From assembly GCF_009727055.1 (NCBI RefSeq), contig NC_052353.1, forward strand, positions 40,657,729-40,721,728: a DNA stretch of 64,000 bases, read 5' to 3'. Each line of letters starts with the position of its first letter. Within the stretch, counting starts at the first letter, position 1. The translations under genes and the position numbers were made by a program. Below the pieces are notes generated by a model. That model had not been told where the DNA came from and did not search any database. It saw nothing but the letters and a program-made list of their open reading frames with translations. Below, piece after piece: positions 48,601-58,000 of the stretch. The DNA is from Benincasa hispida. Taxonomy: Eukaryota > Streptophyta > Magnoliopsida > Cucurbitales > Cucurbitaceae.

Positions 48601-50514
48601 ATAGAAACAGAACTTTTCATTGACATAATGAAAAGAGCAAAGCTCAGATTACAGAGAGACGTGAACCAAATAAACCACTAAGGATTAGGAGATGCACCCG
48701 AAAACATAAGTAACTATAACTACACGGAAAACAATAAAATAGCCTCTCAATTTCTCCCATCTCCATCTGCCCTAAATCAAGTAGATACTAGTTGGATATG
48801 ATTTTGAAAGATTGATTTATATATTTCTTATTTGATCTTAAGTTTACTTTTGCATGAGTAGTTGAATTTCCGATGGATGCCATCTCCCTTTCTTTCCTAT
48901 TCTAAATGACTCCATGAGAACTAGGCTGTACACGACCATTGGAACATACAACAAAATGAATCTTTCCTCCAATATCCTTATAATCGTCATGGAATTAGAG
49001 CCAGTACTCTAAGGTTAAGGTTTCTTTCTAGTCATAAAGAAAGACAGACGAACAACATGATCAAAGGTTCCAGAATTTAGGAGGGGAAAAACAAAACCAG
49101 AGGGAGAAAAACAACAAAATGGTCCTTGCCTGCTGAGTAACTCGTCCTAGGATATTGTCAGGCTGGGAGTAAACTCCTTTCATTTCATTGAACACCACCC
49201 CTAGCATGGAGGAAAACTTTAGTGAAGAAAAAAGAATCTAGAATTTCTCTCCTATAAGTTGAGAGAATAATGCACCATGATGAGTATATGCATCAGAAAT
49301 TACCTTTATAAGAAATGTCTTCTGAAGGGTCGTTTAGTTCATAATGCCAACCCTCTTGTTGAAATGTCTTAAAGTCCTCCACGCACTTAGGAAAGAAGAC
49401 CGCATCCAAGTATACATCAACAAGATTATAAAAATCCTAGAAATAAAAACAAAGTCATTTTCAGTCCACTGAAAACTGAACAATTCGCATCTCAGCCACT
49501 ACAATCTTGCCTGTGACTCATGCTTACCTTTGTATTTGTTGAAGCAACTGGGTAGCATGTCCTATCAGGATATGTAAATGCATTTAAGAATGTATGTAAG
49601 CTTCCTTTCAATAATTCAACAAAAGGCTCCTTCACTGGGTACTTCCTTGATCCACACAATACACTGTGTTCTAATATGTGTGGAATTCCAGTAGAATCAT
49701 TCCTGTGAAATATTTATAACTTGAGATAGAACAGAGACAACTAAGAATGACATTACATGTCCTTTCATATACCTCATGTTTTCTTCTTTCACTTATCAGT
49801 TGCTTTTTCATCAAAATGAAAAAAATACCAGCAAATAATCAAACAGAAAAGTCAAAATTCGAAGTCTAACTTACGGTGGTGTACGGAATACGATCCCAAA
49901 GACCTTATTCTCATCATCATTCGCCACGGACATAACCTCCGCACCAGTCTTCTTATGTCTAAAAAGCACAGCTTTTGATTTGCACTCACCAATAAATTCC
50001 TCAGATACCTTCTCGAATCCAAGCTTCTGAGCAACCTCATCGGACACTTCTGCAAACTCTTCATTCAAAAAAACAAACAAAAAACACTCAGTCCCATCAA
50101 ATATAGACTCAAATCCTATAAACTAAAGCACAAAAAGAAACATTAAATTGAAACTTGTTTTCACGAATTGGGTAAGAGTAAAACACGGAATTAATTGAAA
50201 AACAAAACAGAAATGAAACTGAAACCTGGAGGGGAGTGAGCAGGGGGAGAAGCAACAGCACGCGGAGCCAGAGACGAGAACTGCTTTCCGAAGTGAAGTG
50301 AACAAGATTGCGAATAAGGCGGCAGTAATCTCAATTGACGACGGGGTAGTGAGCGTCTGGTGAGGCTGGGATTGAGACGGTGTAACTTCCTGGAAACAAA
50401 GGAGGAACATGGCGGTAATGTAGAGCGAGACAACCGGTGAGCTGAGCGGAAGAAGATTCTGTTGCAAACTAAGGATGAACAGGTGAGAGAACGGAGAAGA
50501 ACAGATTTCTCCAT
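30671..50514 (-). CDS. PREP1: Presequence protease PreP (M16C zinc metalloprotease), 19 exons
   Basis: Exons (high-low): 50514-50226, 50049-49875, 49702-49528, 49436-49304, 49200-49130, 42476-42393, 41670-41580, 40391-39871, 39782-39618, 39526-39308, 39215-39088, 38290-38101, 37657-37574, 37490-37393, 34394-34130, 34056-33894, 33812-33632, 33480-33409, 30812-30671. All phases close: 3246 nt, 1081 residues, matching the usual length near 1080. Residues 1 to about 90 are serine/arginine-rich, a dual mitochondrion/plastid transit peptide. The inverted zinc motif HILEH is at 163-167, with the distal glutamate in FNEMKG at 263, exactly 100 residues from the first histidine as in Arabidopsis PreP1. 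A GSGHGIAAARMDA block and C-terminal FFQVKKAL follow. PreP degrades cleaved targeting peptides in mitochondrial matrix and chloroplast stroma. Intron 5 has a GC donor and holds a copia element; introns 14 and 18 hold LINEs and a MITE. The coding sequence appears intact despite these insertions. The symbol is by homology; the paralogue number is unproven. Confidence 0.95.
31357..32263. mobile_element. Harbinger/Tourist-like MITE in PreP intron 18
   Basis: Imperfect inverted ends GAGGCCGTTTAGTTTAAG and CTCAAACCAAAAGGCCCA are flanked by TAA on both sides (31354-31356 and 32264-32266), the target size and sequence typical of PIF/Harbinger elements. The 907-bp interior is extremely AT-rich, with a purine-rich stretch at about 31780-32090, and has no coding capacity. 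Confidence 0.6.
34560..36285 (-). mobile_element. 5'-truncated LINE in PreP intron 14
   Basis: A minus-strand fragment of a plant L1-type LINE covers the C-terminal RT flank and the zf-RVT region, followed by a typical LINE 3' tail ('tttcattgatgaaatgaaaa' read on the plus strand near 34580). The 5' portion (endonuclease and RT catalytic core) is missing, consistent with incomplete target-primed reverse transcription. It has the same orientation as the host gene and lies entirely in the intron. Confidence 0.75.
34901..36240 (-). pseudogene. LINE reverse transcriptase C-terminal region, broken
   Basis: From 36240 down: KLFRWRRFSLSRGGKFTLIK and IPIYYLSSFAMP, then RKFFWEG and KHGGLGFGDLKNQN, the conserved block just after the RT domain of plant LINEs. 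Further down lies the zf-RVT-type segment CPLCVQNSEDSQHIFFEC (C-x2-C...H-x4-C) with IWFERNQRIF at about 34900-35180. Frameshifts and a local duplication ('agtaattgaccatgataaagtagttga' words at about 35470 and 35560) break it. Confidence 0.8.
36310..37230 (-). mobile_element. Stack of further LINE 3' ends in intron 14
   Basis: Two T-rich runs (about 36320-36333 and 36460-36471) read on the minus strand as poly(A) tails. Upstream of the second, a WKERNQKVF motif (about 36670-36700 on the minus strand) is the usual end of a LINE ORF2. At least two more 5'-truncated LINE insertions therefore sit next to the one at 34560. The short word AAATCCGGATTTTT at about 36256 and 36315 may be a target duplication of one of them. 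Confidence 0.55.
37765..37990 (-). repeat. LINE-like 3' remnant plus poly(C) tract in PreP intron 12
   Basis: The words 'tgaactttaattgagaaaaaagatgaaag' and 'aataattacaaaagagaaag' resemble the minus-strand 3' end of plant LINEs. A run of about 14 C follows near 37989. This is resemblance only, with no coding support. Confidence 0.35.
42992..43203 (+). repeat. 5' LTR of the intronic copia, 212 bp
   Basis: TG...CA ends; followed directly by TGGTATCAAAGC, complementary to the 3' end of initiator methionine tRNA, the usual copia primer. Differences from the 3' LTR include GTAG versus GCAA near base 12 and ACTCT versus ATCCT near base 52. Confidence 0.92.
43204..44380 (+). pseudogene. Copia gag region, truncated and gapped
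   Basis: An open frame after the primer-binding site (43203-43664) gives a hydrophilic protein with no zinc knuckle and stops before the N run. After the gap, short frames (DNYDLPEYGWNQYHRPVRQY near 44010) look like a gag/protease linker, but the frame is not maintained. The gag core and the protease DTG/DSG site are not visible, so material is either missing in the gap or deleted in the element. Confidence 0.5.
43794..43818. other. Assembly gap of 25 N
   Basis: Twenty-five N sit in the gag region of the intronic copia. Its true length is unknown; together with the error-prone duplication at 45905-46807 it suggests this repeat was hard to assemble. Confidence 0.98.
44470..45420 (+). pseudogene. 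Copia gag-pre-integrase and integrase, frameshifted
   Basis: The integrase zinc region shows WHYRLGHPNFQYMKHLF and CEVCIHAKQSRVSF (HHCC pattern). The core follows with VHSDVWGPSPTTTSTGKHWF (first catalytic D), TFIDDHTRLTWVFL and YTPQQNGVAERKNRHLVEVA (catalytic E in NGVAERKN), then LRVFGCVAFVH and GYPLHQRGYKC. A TGA at 44877 and at least two frameshifts divide it into overlapping frames, so no functional integrase can be made. Confidence 0.85.
45905..46807 (+). repeat. Near-identical tandem duplication of the RT start, probable assembly artefact
   Basis: Copy 1 (about 45905-46349) and copy 2 (about 46373-46807) carry the same sequence from 'cctgaggaaaggtattcggtcatg' to 'ttgcatcaaatgg'. The differences are almost all single-base insertions in copy 1, often lengthening short homopolymers or adding one base. 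Copy 2 is open and coding; copy 1 is riddled with frameshifts. This pattern resembles uncorrected long-read sequence joined beside the correct version rather than biological divergence, which would mostly give substitutions. Confidence 0.75.
46576..48015 (+). pseudogene. Copia reverse transcriptase and RNase H
   Basis: An uninterrupted frame of 370 codons from 46576 contains CKWVFTIKYKSDGTVDRYKA, QMDVKNAFLNGELEKEV (first catalytic D), LYGLKQSPRAWFDRF and LRYFLGMEVA. The catalytic box reads YIDV rather than the usual Y-V/I-D-D (about 47060-47071), losing one of the two catalytic aspartates. RNase H follows (YTDSDWAG, DRKSTSGY, KSSAEAEY). The frame then meets a TGA at 47686-47688, exactly where copia proteins usually have an arginine codon, and continues in the same frame from 47692 (KHVEIDRHFIKERL) to 48015. 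One missense and one nonsense change make autonomous activity unlikely. Confidence 0.88.
48023..48234 (+). repeat. 3' LTR of the intronic copia, 212 bp
   Basis: Same length and ends as the 5' LTR, preceded by the purine-rich primer tract and followed by the AATAA target duplicate. Confidence 0.92.
48590..48790 (-). repeat. LINE 3' end fragment in PreP intron 5
   Basis: The words 'cttttcattgacataatgaaaagagcaaagctcagattacag' and 'ggagatgcacc' match the pattern of the LINE 3' end near 34575-34680 (same orientation). No coding part is present. Confidence 0.5.
49124..49130 (-). other. Non-canonical GC splice donor of PreP intron 5
   Basis: On the minus strand exon 5 ends CAGCAG and the intron starts GCAAGG. 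Conserved protein sequence (GR-x-x-QQ then AL-x-P-x-NTYGVDSGGDP in exon 6) requires this junction, and no alternative GT keeps it. AG|GCAAG is the consensus for the rare GC-AG class still spliced by the major spliceosome. The acceptor at 42477-42479 is a normal TTTTTGCAG. Confidence 0.85.
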
Positions 50515-50867
50515 TGATGGATTTTGATTGACAGTTTGAGAACGAAAGAGAGAAAGATGAAGATAGGGGGTTCAATGGGGCTGAAGGCTGATTGTGTGAG
50601 GATGGGAGGTTTACGAGTGGCGCTAAAACTCGCCTAAGAAAATTCCTTGGTTAATTTCTTTTTGGGTTTCAATTCATGCCTAAAATTATAAAATGCTATC
50701 AAATTATTGAAGAAAATACAATAATATTTTTCTCGTAGACATTTTGAAACTAGTTTCACTTTAATTTTGAAAATATTTGTGAAAAAGTTATAATTATAAA
50801 TATTTAAAAGACTGACCTTCGAATCAACTCAAGTTATGTCCACAAGATGGAATAGGATCGGAGATGA

Positions 50868-51215
50868 ATAAATTTTAATTAAATAATTAATTTTATTACT
50901 AAATTGTTTATTATATTAGTTTTATATGACAATTTGAATTTAAAAATACTCAAATTTTGGCCCAAAAAAGCCAATTAATTTCTTTTAATATAAATAAATA
51001 AATATAAATCAAATTATTCACATATATAATCTACATTTAAATATTAAATTCAAACATATTCATTATCTTTCCCAATAAATAATCAAATTTGAAATTTAAA
51101 TGTAATATTTATATTATAATAATAACAACATAACATTAGATAATTATACTAAATAAATATGTAGAAACTAATTGGGGCCCTTCCCCTTCCCCGTTTAGCT
51201 CACGAAGATTTCAAA
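50868..51215 (-). mobile_element. Truncated copy of the GC-ended MITE, reverse orientation
   Basis: The AT-rich core is close to the reverse complement of 7920-8220; shared words include 'aaatatgtaaaagcta'-like and 'tttggcccaaaaaagc' stretches, and the order is preserved. One GC-rich arm (CCCCTTCCCCGTTTAGCTCA) remains at 51180-51205, while the outer ends are not visible. Confidence 0.55.
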
Positions 51216-51479
51216 TCCATAATTGGTTGAAAAACATGAACTCACCAAAAAGGAGAAGTTATCTAGCAAACGAGAAAAAAGTATTTACGGGAGAAATCCC
51301 CCGAGGGTCAATATTCTAGACACAGAATCTTTTCTCTCACGCATAAAGTTAAAACTACCTCAACAACGATGACAAAGAGATAAACTCTATCCATTCTCTA
51401 TCGGTCATAGCTCGACGAAACTCAAATGAAAAGAAAACCAAGCTTCTCGATCAAACCAAAAGTAAAAAATAATGGGTTA

Positions 51480-51890
51480 TAATCTTATTTGAGTTAGGTT
51501 CAGGTAAATGAAAATTGCATGTGAATGGATGTGGTTCGAAAGTTCGCTTAAAATTAGCTTGAGATCAACATATCCAACTCCAAGACATTGTTAAATTTAA
51601 TAACATCTTCTTTACTTGTGAATTGCATATATTCATAATTCTTTTTGGATTATCTCTCACACGAGATTTAAAAAAAATTGTATTTAAAACATAATTTCTT
51701 ATAATTAATATAACTTGAAATCGAGTTACTTATCTTAATTCCATGTTTGAACACAGGAGAATAAATAGATGCTTTAAATATTAACATTTTATTTAAAAAA
51801 AAAAAATTATCCAAACAACTCAAACTAACCCGACTTAAATGTTACATGATTTGATTGGTTTGGGATGGGTTCATTAGCTTGTAAATATTA
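51480..51890. mobile_element. Degenerate non-autonomous hAT relative
   Basis: Internal words in order match the element at 61438-61977: 'gagttaggttcaggtaaatgaaaatt', 'ttgaaatcgagttacttatcttaattc' and 'catgatttgattggtttgg'. Terminal repeats are not recognisable. It lacks coding capacity. Confidence 0.4.
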
Positions 51891-52924
51891 TTTTAATTGA
51901 TACAGTTTTTTTTCTCCACTCCCTCCCCATTCCCCGCCTAATTCGAACAATTGAAATCATGTCTAAAATCCAGCTCGATCCATAATCATCTCTAAACTTT
52001 TGTTTAGGCAAATAGCGAAATTTAAAAGATATCTTTTCATAAGTTAGCCTTCAAAACTATGAGATATTGCCAAATTATGTTGAACCTTTTTTTTTTTCTT
52101 TACTTTTATTCAATGGAAAAATTGGAGATGGACTAAGAACTCACGTCATTGACTAACAAATGGTTCATCTAATCATAGAGAAGTTATTAGCCACAAAATG
52201 GTAATATGTGTACTAGTTCTACACTCTACCTCAAACCTGAGTTTTACACTTTACATAATTTCTCTTGTCTCTTAGCTCAACTTTTTTTTATTATTTCAAT
52301 CTTTCGAATTTGATTTGAAATCTTATATGATCATTTAAATTTTAATGTTTAAAAGTTACTCTTTAGTTCGATAAAGGTGAAAACCAATTTATCCATTTTT
52401 AAAATGGTAATCAATAACTTATCTACTAAATTTATATGTTCAAGTTTTCTACAAAAGTATCTTTTATGACGTTCAGATTGAACTGAAAAGGGTCTGAGAT
52501 TATAATAACATGCGACATATCTAAATGTTGAATTATTCTTGTATGAGTTAATAGTCTTATCTATAAATTCTTAAGCGCATCCCATTCCAATCACAAATGC
52601 AACAAATTTTAAAATATTTTTTAAAAATAAGTAATAAAAATTCATCACATGACAAATTATGATTAAATAATTGAAATTAAATTAACATATCACATTTCTT
52701 ATTCAATTTAGTCATCCCTCTTATTTCTCCACATAATTTGCTCTATTTAACATTTATATTTACTTTCAACTCCTTATAAAACAAAAAAGGAAAACCGTTA
52801 TTTTTGTTCTCTTTAAAAGTAGAATGTAGAGAAAAAAAAGTGTTATCAAATTGGATTTTTCACTATATGGAATTTCTTTGATATTTTACACAAACATAGA
52901 TTTAACTATGAGTAATTAATCAAC
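51891..52924. other. Intergenic, no gene seen
   Basis: AT-rich sequence without open frames of interest, transposon ends or RNA genes that I can recognise. Confidence 0.45.
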
Positions 52925-53085
52925 TATCATAGATTCATGGGTTATTCTAGTGGTGGATAAGAGAACATTCACTTGATAAAGGGTTAAAAGGTCATGAGTT
53001 CCTTGACACTCGAGTGTTGTAAGGTTAGACGGGTTGTCCTATGAGACTAGTAGAGATGTGCGTAAGTTGACCCGAACACTCACAT
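52925..53085 (+). mobile_element. Au-like SINE
   Basis: The order of words 'ttctagtggtggataagagaa', 'ggtcatgagttcc', 'ggttgtcctatgagactagtagagatgtgcgtaagttgacccg' matches the plant Au SINE family, whose 3' half reads as GTTGTCC...GAGATTAGT...GTGCGCGCAAGCTGGCCCGG. The 5' tRNA-like half has diverged A- and B-box sequence. It is not coding. Confidence 0.6.
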
Positions 53086-54480
53086 ATATAAAAGATAAAA
53101 AGTAATTAACCAAAAATTCAAGTTACTAGAAAAAAAAAATACTAGTTTCCTCCTCGTATTCCATATTCTCTTGTGTGAACTAAATTTTCTATTATCGGTG
53201 ATAGATGATAGTAGTTTATCAGTATCTATCAATATATATAATTGATAGACATTGATATTTTATTATATTTATAAGTATTTTAGTTCATTTTATAAATGAA
53301 TTTTTAATAAATATCGTAGAGGAATTCTCATTAGGCTAATTTTGTAATGTTATATTATTTATTTATTTATCGACAAAAAAAAAAGAAAAAAGAAAAAAGA
53401 AAAAAGACAACCCTCTCCGTTTTAAGACGCAGTCAAAGGTCCAAGACCAACTTATCAATATATAATAAATAACTTTTTAAAAAATGAAGAAAAAAAAATG
53501 TCGCATTTGATTTAAACTTTTTTTCCTTTTTTTTTTTTGGCATTTAAATAAATAAGTCGTGTTTATTTAATTCCACAATTCAAGGATAATGGAGAACAAG
53601 TATCAAATGACACTGTATTTATCATTAATATAATGGTTTAGCAAAAGAAGCTATGCTTATTTAAGGATATAAAAATTGATATATCACTTTATTACATAAA
53701 CAATATACTAGCAATATATCATATAAATAGAAAAGCTTATTGCTACCATATAAATAGAAAGTTTTGGACCACATCACATATAATCATGCATCATTACCTA
53801 ATTCTATTAATGACATGTGTTTATCAATCATGTCCAAAAAAATTATTACTCACGTGCATATGAGTTACATCTATCTTTTTACGCTCATTCAAGTTTTACA
53901 TTAAAAAATCGATAACATTCAAGAAAAATTTATCATATGACGAAGATTGATGAAGTCCTAGATATACCTAATTATTTTCCAAATATATATAACTGTATTT
54001 TTAGATAAACAAGAATAGATAAAGATTCGAACGAACCTTTGATTTATTGATCGAAAACATATACCCTTTGACATGGAAAAAACTACATGTCTCTTTTGTT
54101 CACAATTTGGATTCTGTTTTATGTTTTTAAATTCATCGAGTTCAACGAAATAGGTTTGCCAGGCAACCTAAATTATATTTATGTAAATTGTTTTGAGATT
54201 TTGTGATCCAAACAGTGCAAATTTTGAAAATAACATTTTTGTATTTTATTTTTATATGAAATTTGAATTTTAGAATTTAAAATGTAAAATTGTATTAAAT
54301 AAAGATAAAAATATTTAAAAATATAGTATGTCATGTTATAAATTCATGTCAATTTTTTAAAATTAAAATATATATTATGGTTGTATTATAAATTAAATTA
54401 AGTTCAGTTATAAGTTTATCAATATGATTTTAAAATTTAGAAGTTAGTCCCTAACCTTCTTTTGATTTTTATTTATTTAT
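53086..54480. other. Intergenic, upstream of the sulfotransferase gene
   Basis: AT-rich, with A-rich simple runs near 53365-53408. The promoter of the plus-strand gene must lie at its right end, but I cannot place a TATA box with confidence. Confidence 0.4.
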
Positions 54481-54635
54481 TTTGGTTTTCCCCTTTTAAC
54501 CTAGAAGTAAGAGGACAAGGAGAGAGAAGATTGAAACGCCGTCGTTTCCGGCGAAGAAGAACCCACTCCGCGCCGCCGCCGAAGCCAAGGCTGAAAAAAT
54601 CCGGAAGGCCAAAAATAAAAAGAAATTAAATAAAA

Positions 54636-54675
54636 AAGAAAGAAAGAAAGAAGAAGAAGAAGAAGAAGAAGAAGG
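54636..54675 (+). repeat. GAAA/GAA microsatellite in the 5' region
   Basis: GAAA units run into about nine GAA units, ahead of a long CT-rich stretch (54765-54895). Both lie in the likely 5' untranslated region or proximal promoter of the sulfotransferase gene. Tracts of this kind vary in length and are often regulatory in plants. Confidence 0.8.
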
Positions 54676-54912
54676 AAGTGAGGTTGCAACGGTCGAAGCC
54701 TTTTTACGAGGCTGAAAATCCATTTAAAGTTCTTCACGAGAAAGCCTCAAAACCCATTAATTTTTTTCTTTTTTCTCTCTCAACCCTTTTCTCAAATTTC
54801 TCTTTTTTCGTTGTTTTTTGTTTTGCCCCCTTCTTTCTCTCTCTTTTCATCTCAAATTTTCTCTCTTTCTTTTTTGCCCTTTTTTCTGTTATTTGACTGA
54901 GACTACAGAGCG

Positions 54913-54981
54913 ATGGGAAAGAAAAGTCCCAGAAAGAAAATAAAGGGAAAGCCAAAAGAAGGAACTGGAAGAAGATTCTGA
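54913..54981 (+). CDS. Candidate upstream ORF of the sulfotransferase mRNA
   Basis: An ATG at 54913 opens a 22-codon frame ending TGA at 54981, 48 nt before the main ATG. The peptide is strongly basic (MGKKSPRKKIKGKPKEG...). If transcription starts upstream of 54913 this short frame would precede the main one and could reduce its translation. There is no protein-family support. Confidence 0.35.
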   Translation: MGKKSPRKKIKGKPKEGTGRRF

Positions 54982-55029
54982 GCTCCCCCAAATGCCCTTT
55001 TCCTTCTTTTCCCTTTTACCCTCTTAACA

Positions 55030-58000
55030 ATGGCGGACGATCCTTCTTCATTGACCAAGGTATTCAATAAAAACACATTATACCCCTTTTAACATTCATT
55101 CCTTATTGTCTTTTTCCTGGCTTTTTACTCCATGTTTTAGTTTTTTTTTTTAAAAGTTATCTCTAATCTTTCTATCATGTAATAAACTCTGTGATCTGCT
55201 TGTTCATTAAGCTATCTTTTATTCCTGAAATTCCGGGGTTTGATTTTGTCTTTTACATTGGAGCTGAAACTGAATCCAACTGGGATTTCCTGTTATATTT
55301 TTCTTTTTTTCTTGTTCAATGTGTTGGACTTTGAGATCATTGCTTCGGTTTGTTCTAAACATTTTTTTTGTTATTATATTCATATGTTTCCCTTTTCGCA
55401 TCTGTTCCTTATTGAATTTCGAAACCCATTTTTTTTTTATTTATTTATTTTATAAAAGGTTTAGCACATATTTTTTGAGTAATTCTATGTCGACCCTATT
55501 GGCTATGGTGTTGATTGTTATTCAATCTTGTATATCTCGTGTCTGGGAGCTGAATCTGTTTGACTTTAATACCTGCATCATCTCGGTGCTTCATAATGCC
55601 AAGAAATCTCCATGTTCTGTGGTGCAGCGTTTATCCATGTTTGAATATTGGATCCCAATGTTTTAGGGTCTAGCATGTGCATGACCAATCCTATGGTACT
55701 AGTAACTCTATTTGAATACAATCTTTTATATCTGAAGTCTGGGAAGTGAATCTGTTTGGCTCTAATCTCTGATTAGTAGTCTGTAGCTTTTGCATCACAG
55801 TGCTTTTCATAATGGCAGGAAACTTTTATTTCAAAGGTTCCCAAGAAATCCCCATTGATGCTAAGGATGATTGTCTTGGTCTTCGCCATGGTCTGTGGTA
55901 TATTTATATGCTCAGTTTGTCTGAAGCAAATTAGCACCAGATCAAAGGTCGGATTTATGAAAGTTGAGGTTATTGACATGCCCTGTTCAAAGCCTAAGAT
56001 TGATCTTTCAGATGTTCCTTTTGTGCACTTTCCTAAACCTACAACATATAGCAGGTAGAAAGAAATATCCATTTTGTAGTTTGACTTGAAATTAAAATTG
56101 AATAGATTGGTAACAAATAGATTTTCTGCACATTTCAGGGCTGAATGTGCTTGTCACCCAGTTCGATATTTTGCGATTTTGTCAATGCAGAGATCAGGCA
56201 GTGGTTGGTTTGAGACATTATTAAATAATCATACTAACATAAGTTCCAATGGAGAGATATTCTCGGTTAAAGTTAGGAGAAGTAATATTTCAACCATTGT
56301 TGAAACTTTGGATAAAGTTTACAATCTGGACTGGTTTAGTAGTGCTTCGAAAAATGAGTGCACAGCAGCTGTTGGCCTTAAGTGGATGCTTAATCAGGTA
56401 AGAACCATACTGTCAATTCATTTGGTTTCTTCTGCTATGGGAAGTAACATTTGAGTGAGATGCACAAGGATTTTATGCCACCATTTAATGGGCAGCACTT
56501 GTGTTGCATGATGCTTGAATTATTGTGATACATTATATATACACTTATCTGTTTCACTGAATATTATCTCATTTTAAATAGCTTCTACTTTGATTTATGA
56601 TGCCTTATGATATGAGCGGGTCTCTAGTATATTTGCAAAGGAAAAAATAATTGAATTCATTCACCTTTTTGCTAACCTGTAATTATACAACTTATGACAG
56701 TGGGGTAGATGAAAGTTCTTATATGTCACATCCATTCTTTCGTTGTTGATCTTTTTGAAAGTTTCATTCTGACCGATTTTATTTGTTACATATGGATCTT
56801 GATTTTGTATAAACACACAACTTTACACACAACTTTTCAGATGGTTCCGTTATGCCTAAATCTCCTTAAACTATTAATAGATCATTGTTACCTCATTCTG
56901 ATTGGCATGTGCAACTAATTATTTGCTGCACTTCTGTTGTAAGAGACTAAAAGTTTCACAGTGTAGCTAAATGTGTTTGATGCATTTTTTAGATTGGTCA
57001 GTGTCTTTAGTTATCAGAGTTGATGGTTTTCCTTGTACATCTCTCATAGTTGGTAGTGGCTTGTGTTGGACCGTTCTTTTCTCTAGTCTCTTTGGTGTGA
57101 TGTAAAGAAATGGGCAGATCTTCAATGATAAGCACTCGTCTTTTGACACTCTTATGGATCTGGTTATATTTAACGCTCTCTATCGGTGTAATCGTTCACT
57201 TTCATAGTTGATAGTTGTACAAAACTCCCATACCCTTTGACCTTTTCAACGTGCATGGATCTGGGAGTATTCTATCCTTAAGGTTTAAAGGGGTTGAGAT
57301 GAGACATTAATTAGCCAAGGTTCAAATATTTCCATGGAGAAATAATGAGGAAGTAGCTATAGGATACAATTTCTTGGGAATCTCAAATGGAGCTGGTCTT
57401 ATGGTGCGGGATATGTAACAGGCTTGTGTGCCTGATTTCACTTTATTCTTGATCATTTGATACAATTCGTCTTGTACTTTCATACTGTTTAGTGAACTCT
57501 AGTTTCTTATTGAACGGGAAAAAAAAGTTGATGAAAACTTTTTGAAATTCAGATGTGTTTTTGTTCTTCTCTGGTATTTGCAAGAGAACTAACCAATTTA
57601 CCTCAAGTTTATAGATTGTTTCCTCCGGAGGGTTGAATTGATTAGAAGGTTGAGCTTCGTCCATTTTGGACTTATGAGTCATTTTCTCCATGTAGCGACC
57701 TTGTTTATGTTACTAGTTTTTCTCTTTATAAGAGTACTATTTTGTTGCTCATGGGATCAAGATTTTATTTGCTTCATTAAGTATTCTTCTAGATATACAT
57801 ACACGTGTCAGCCTCAAATCTCTCCCTCTAATTTTCGAAGAACCGAGTTTCAACTTCTCTGAGAGGTGTCTGTAGTAAGGGGTGGAGTTGTTAAGTCTAG
57901 TTGTTTAGTCGTGTGTCTATGATGAAAGGAATTAATAAGACATGAAATCAATGTCTTTTAGTCGTGGACCCACAAACTCGGGTCAAACAAGGAGTGGAGT

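Noticed and set aside
54496..54991. Phe/Leu/Ser-rich and Lys/Glu-rich frames on both strands
   Set aside because: Produced by GAA and CT microsatellite sequence in the 5' region of the sulfotransferase gene.
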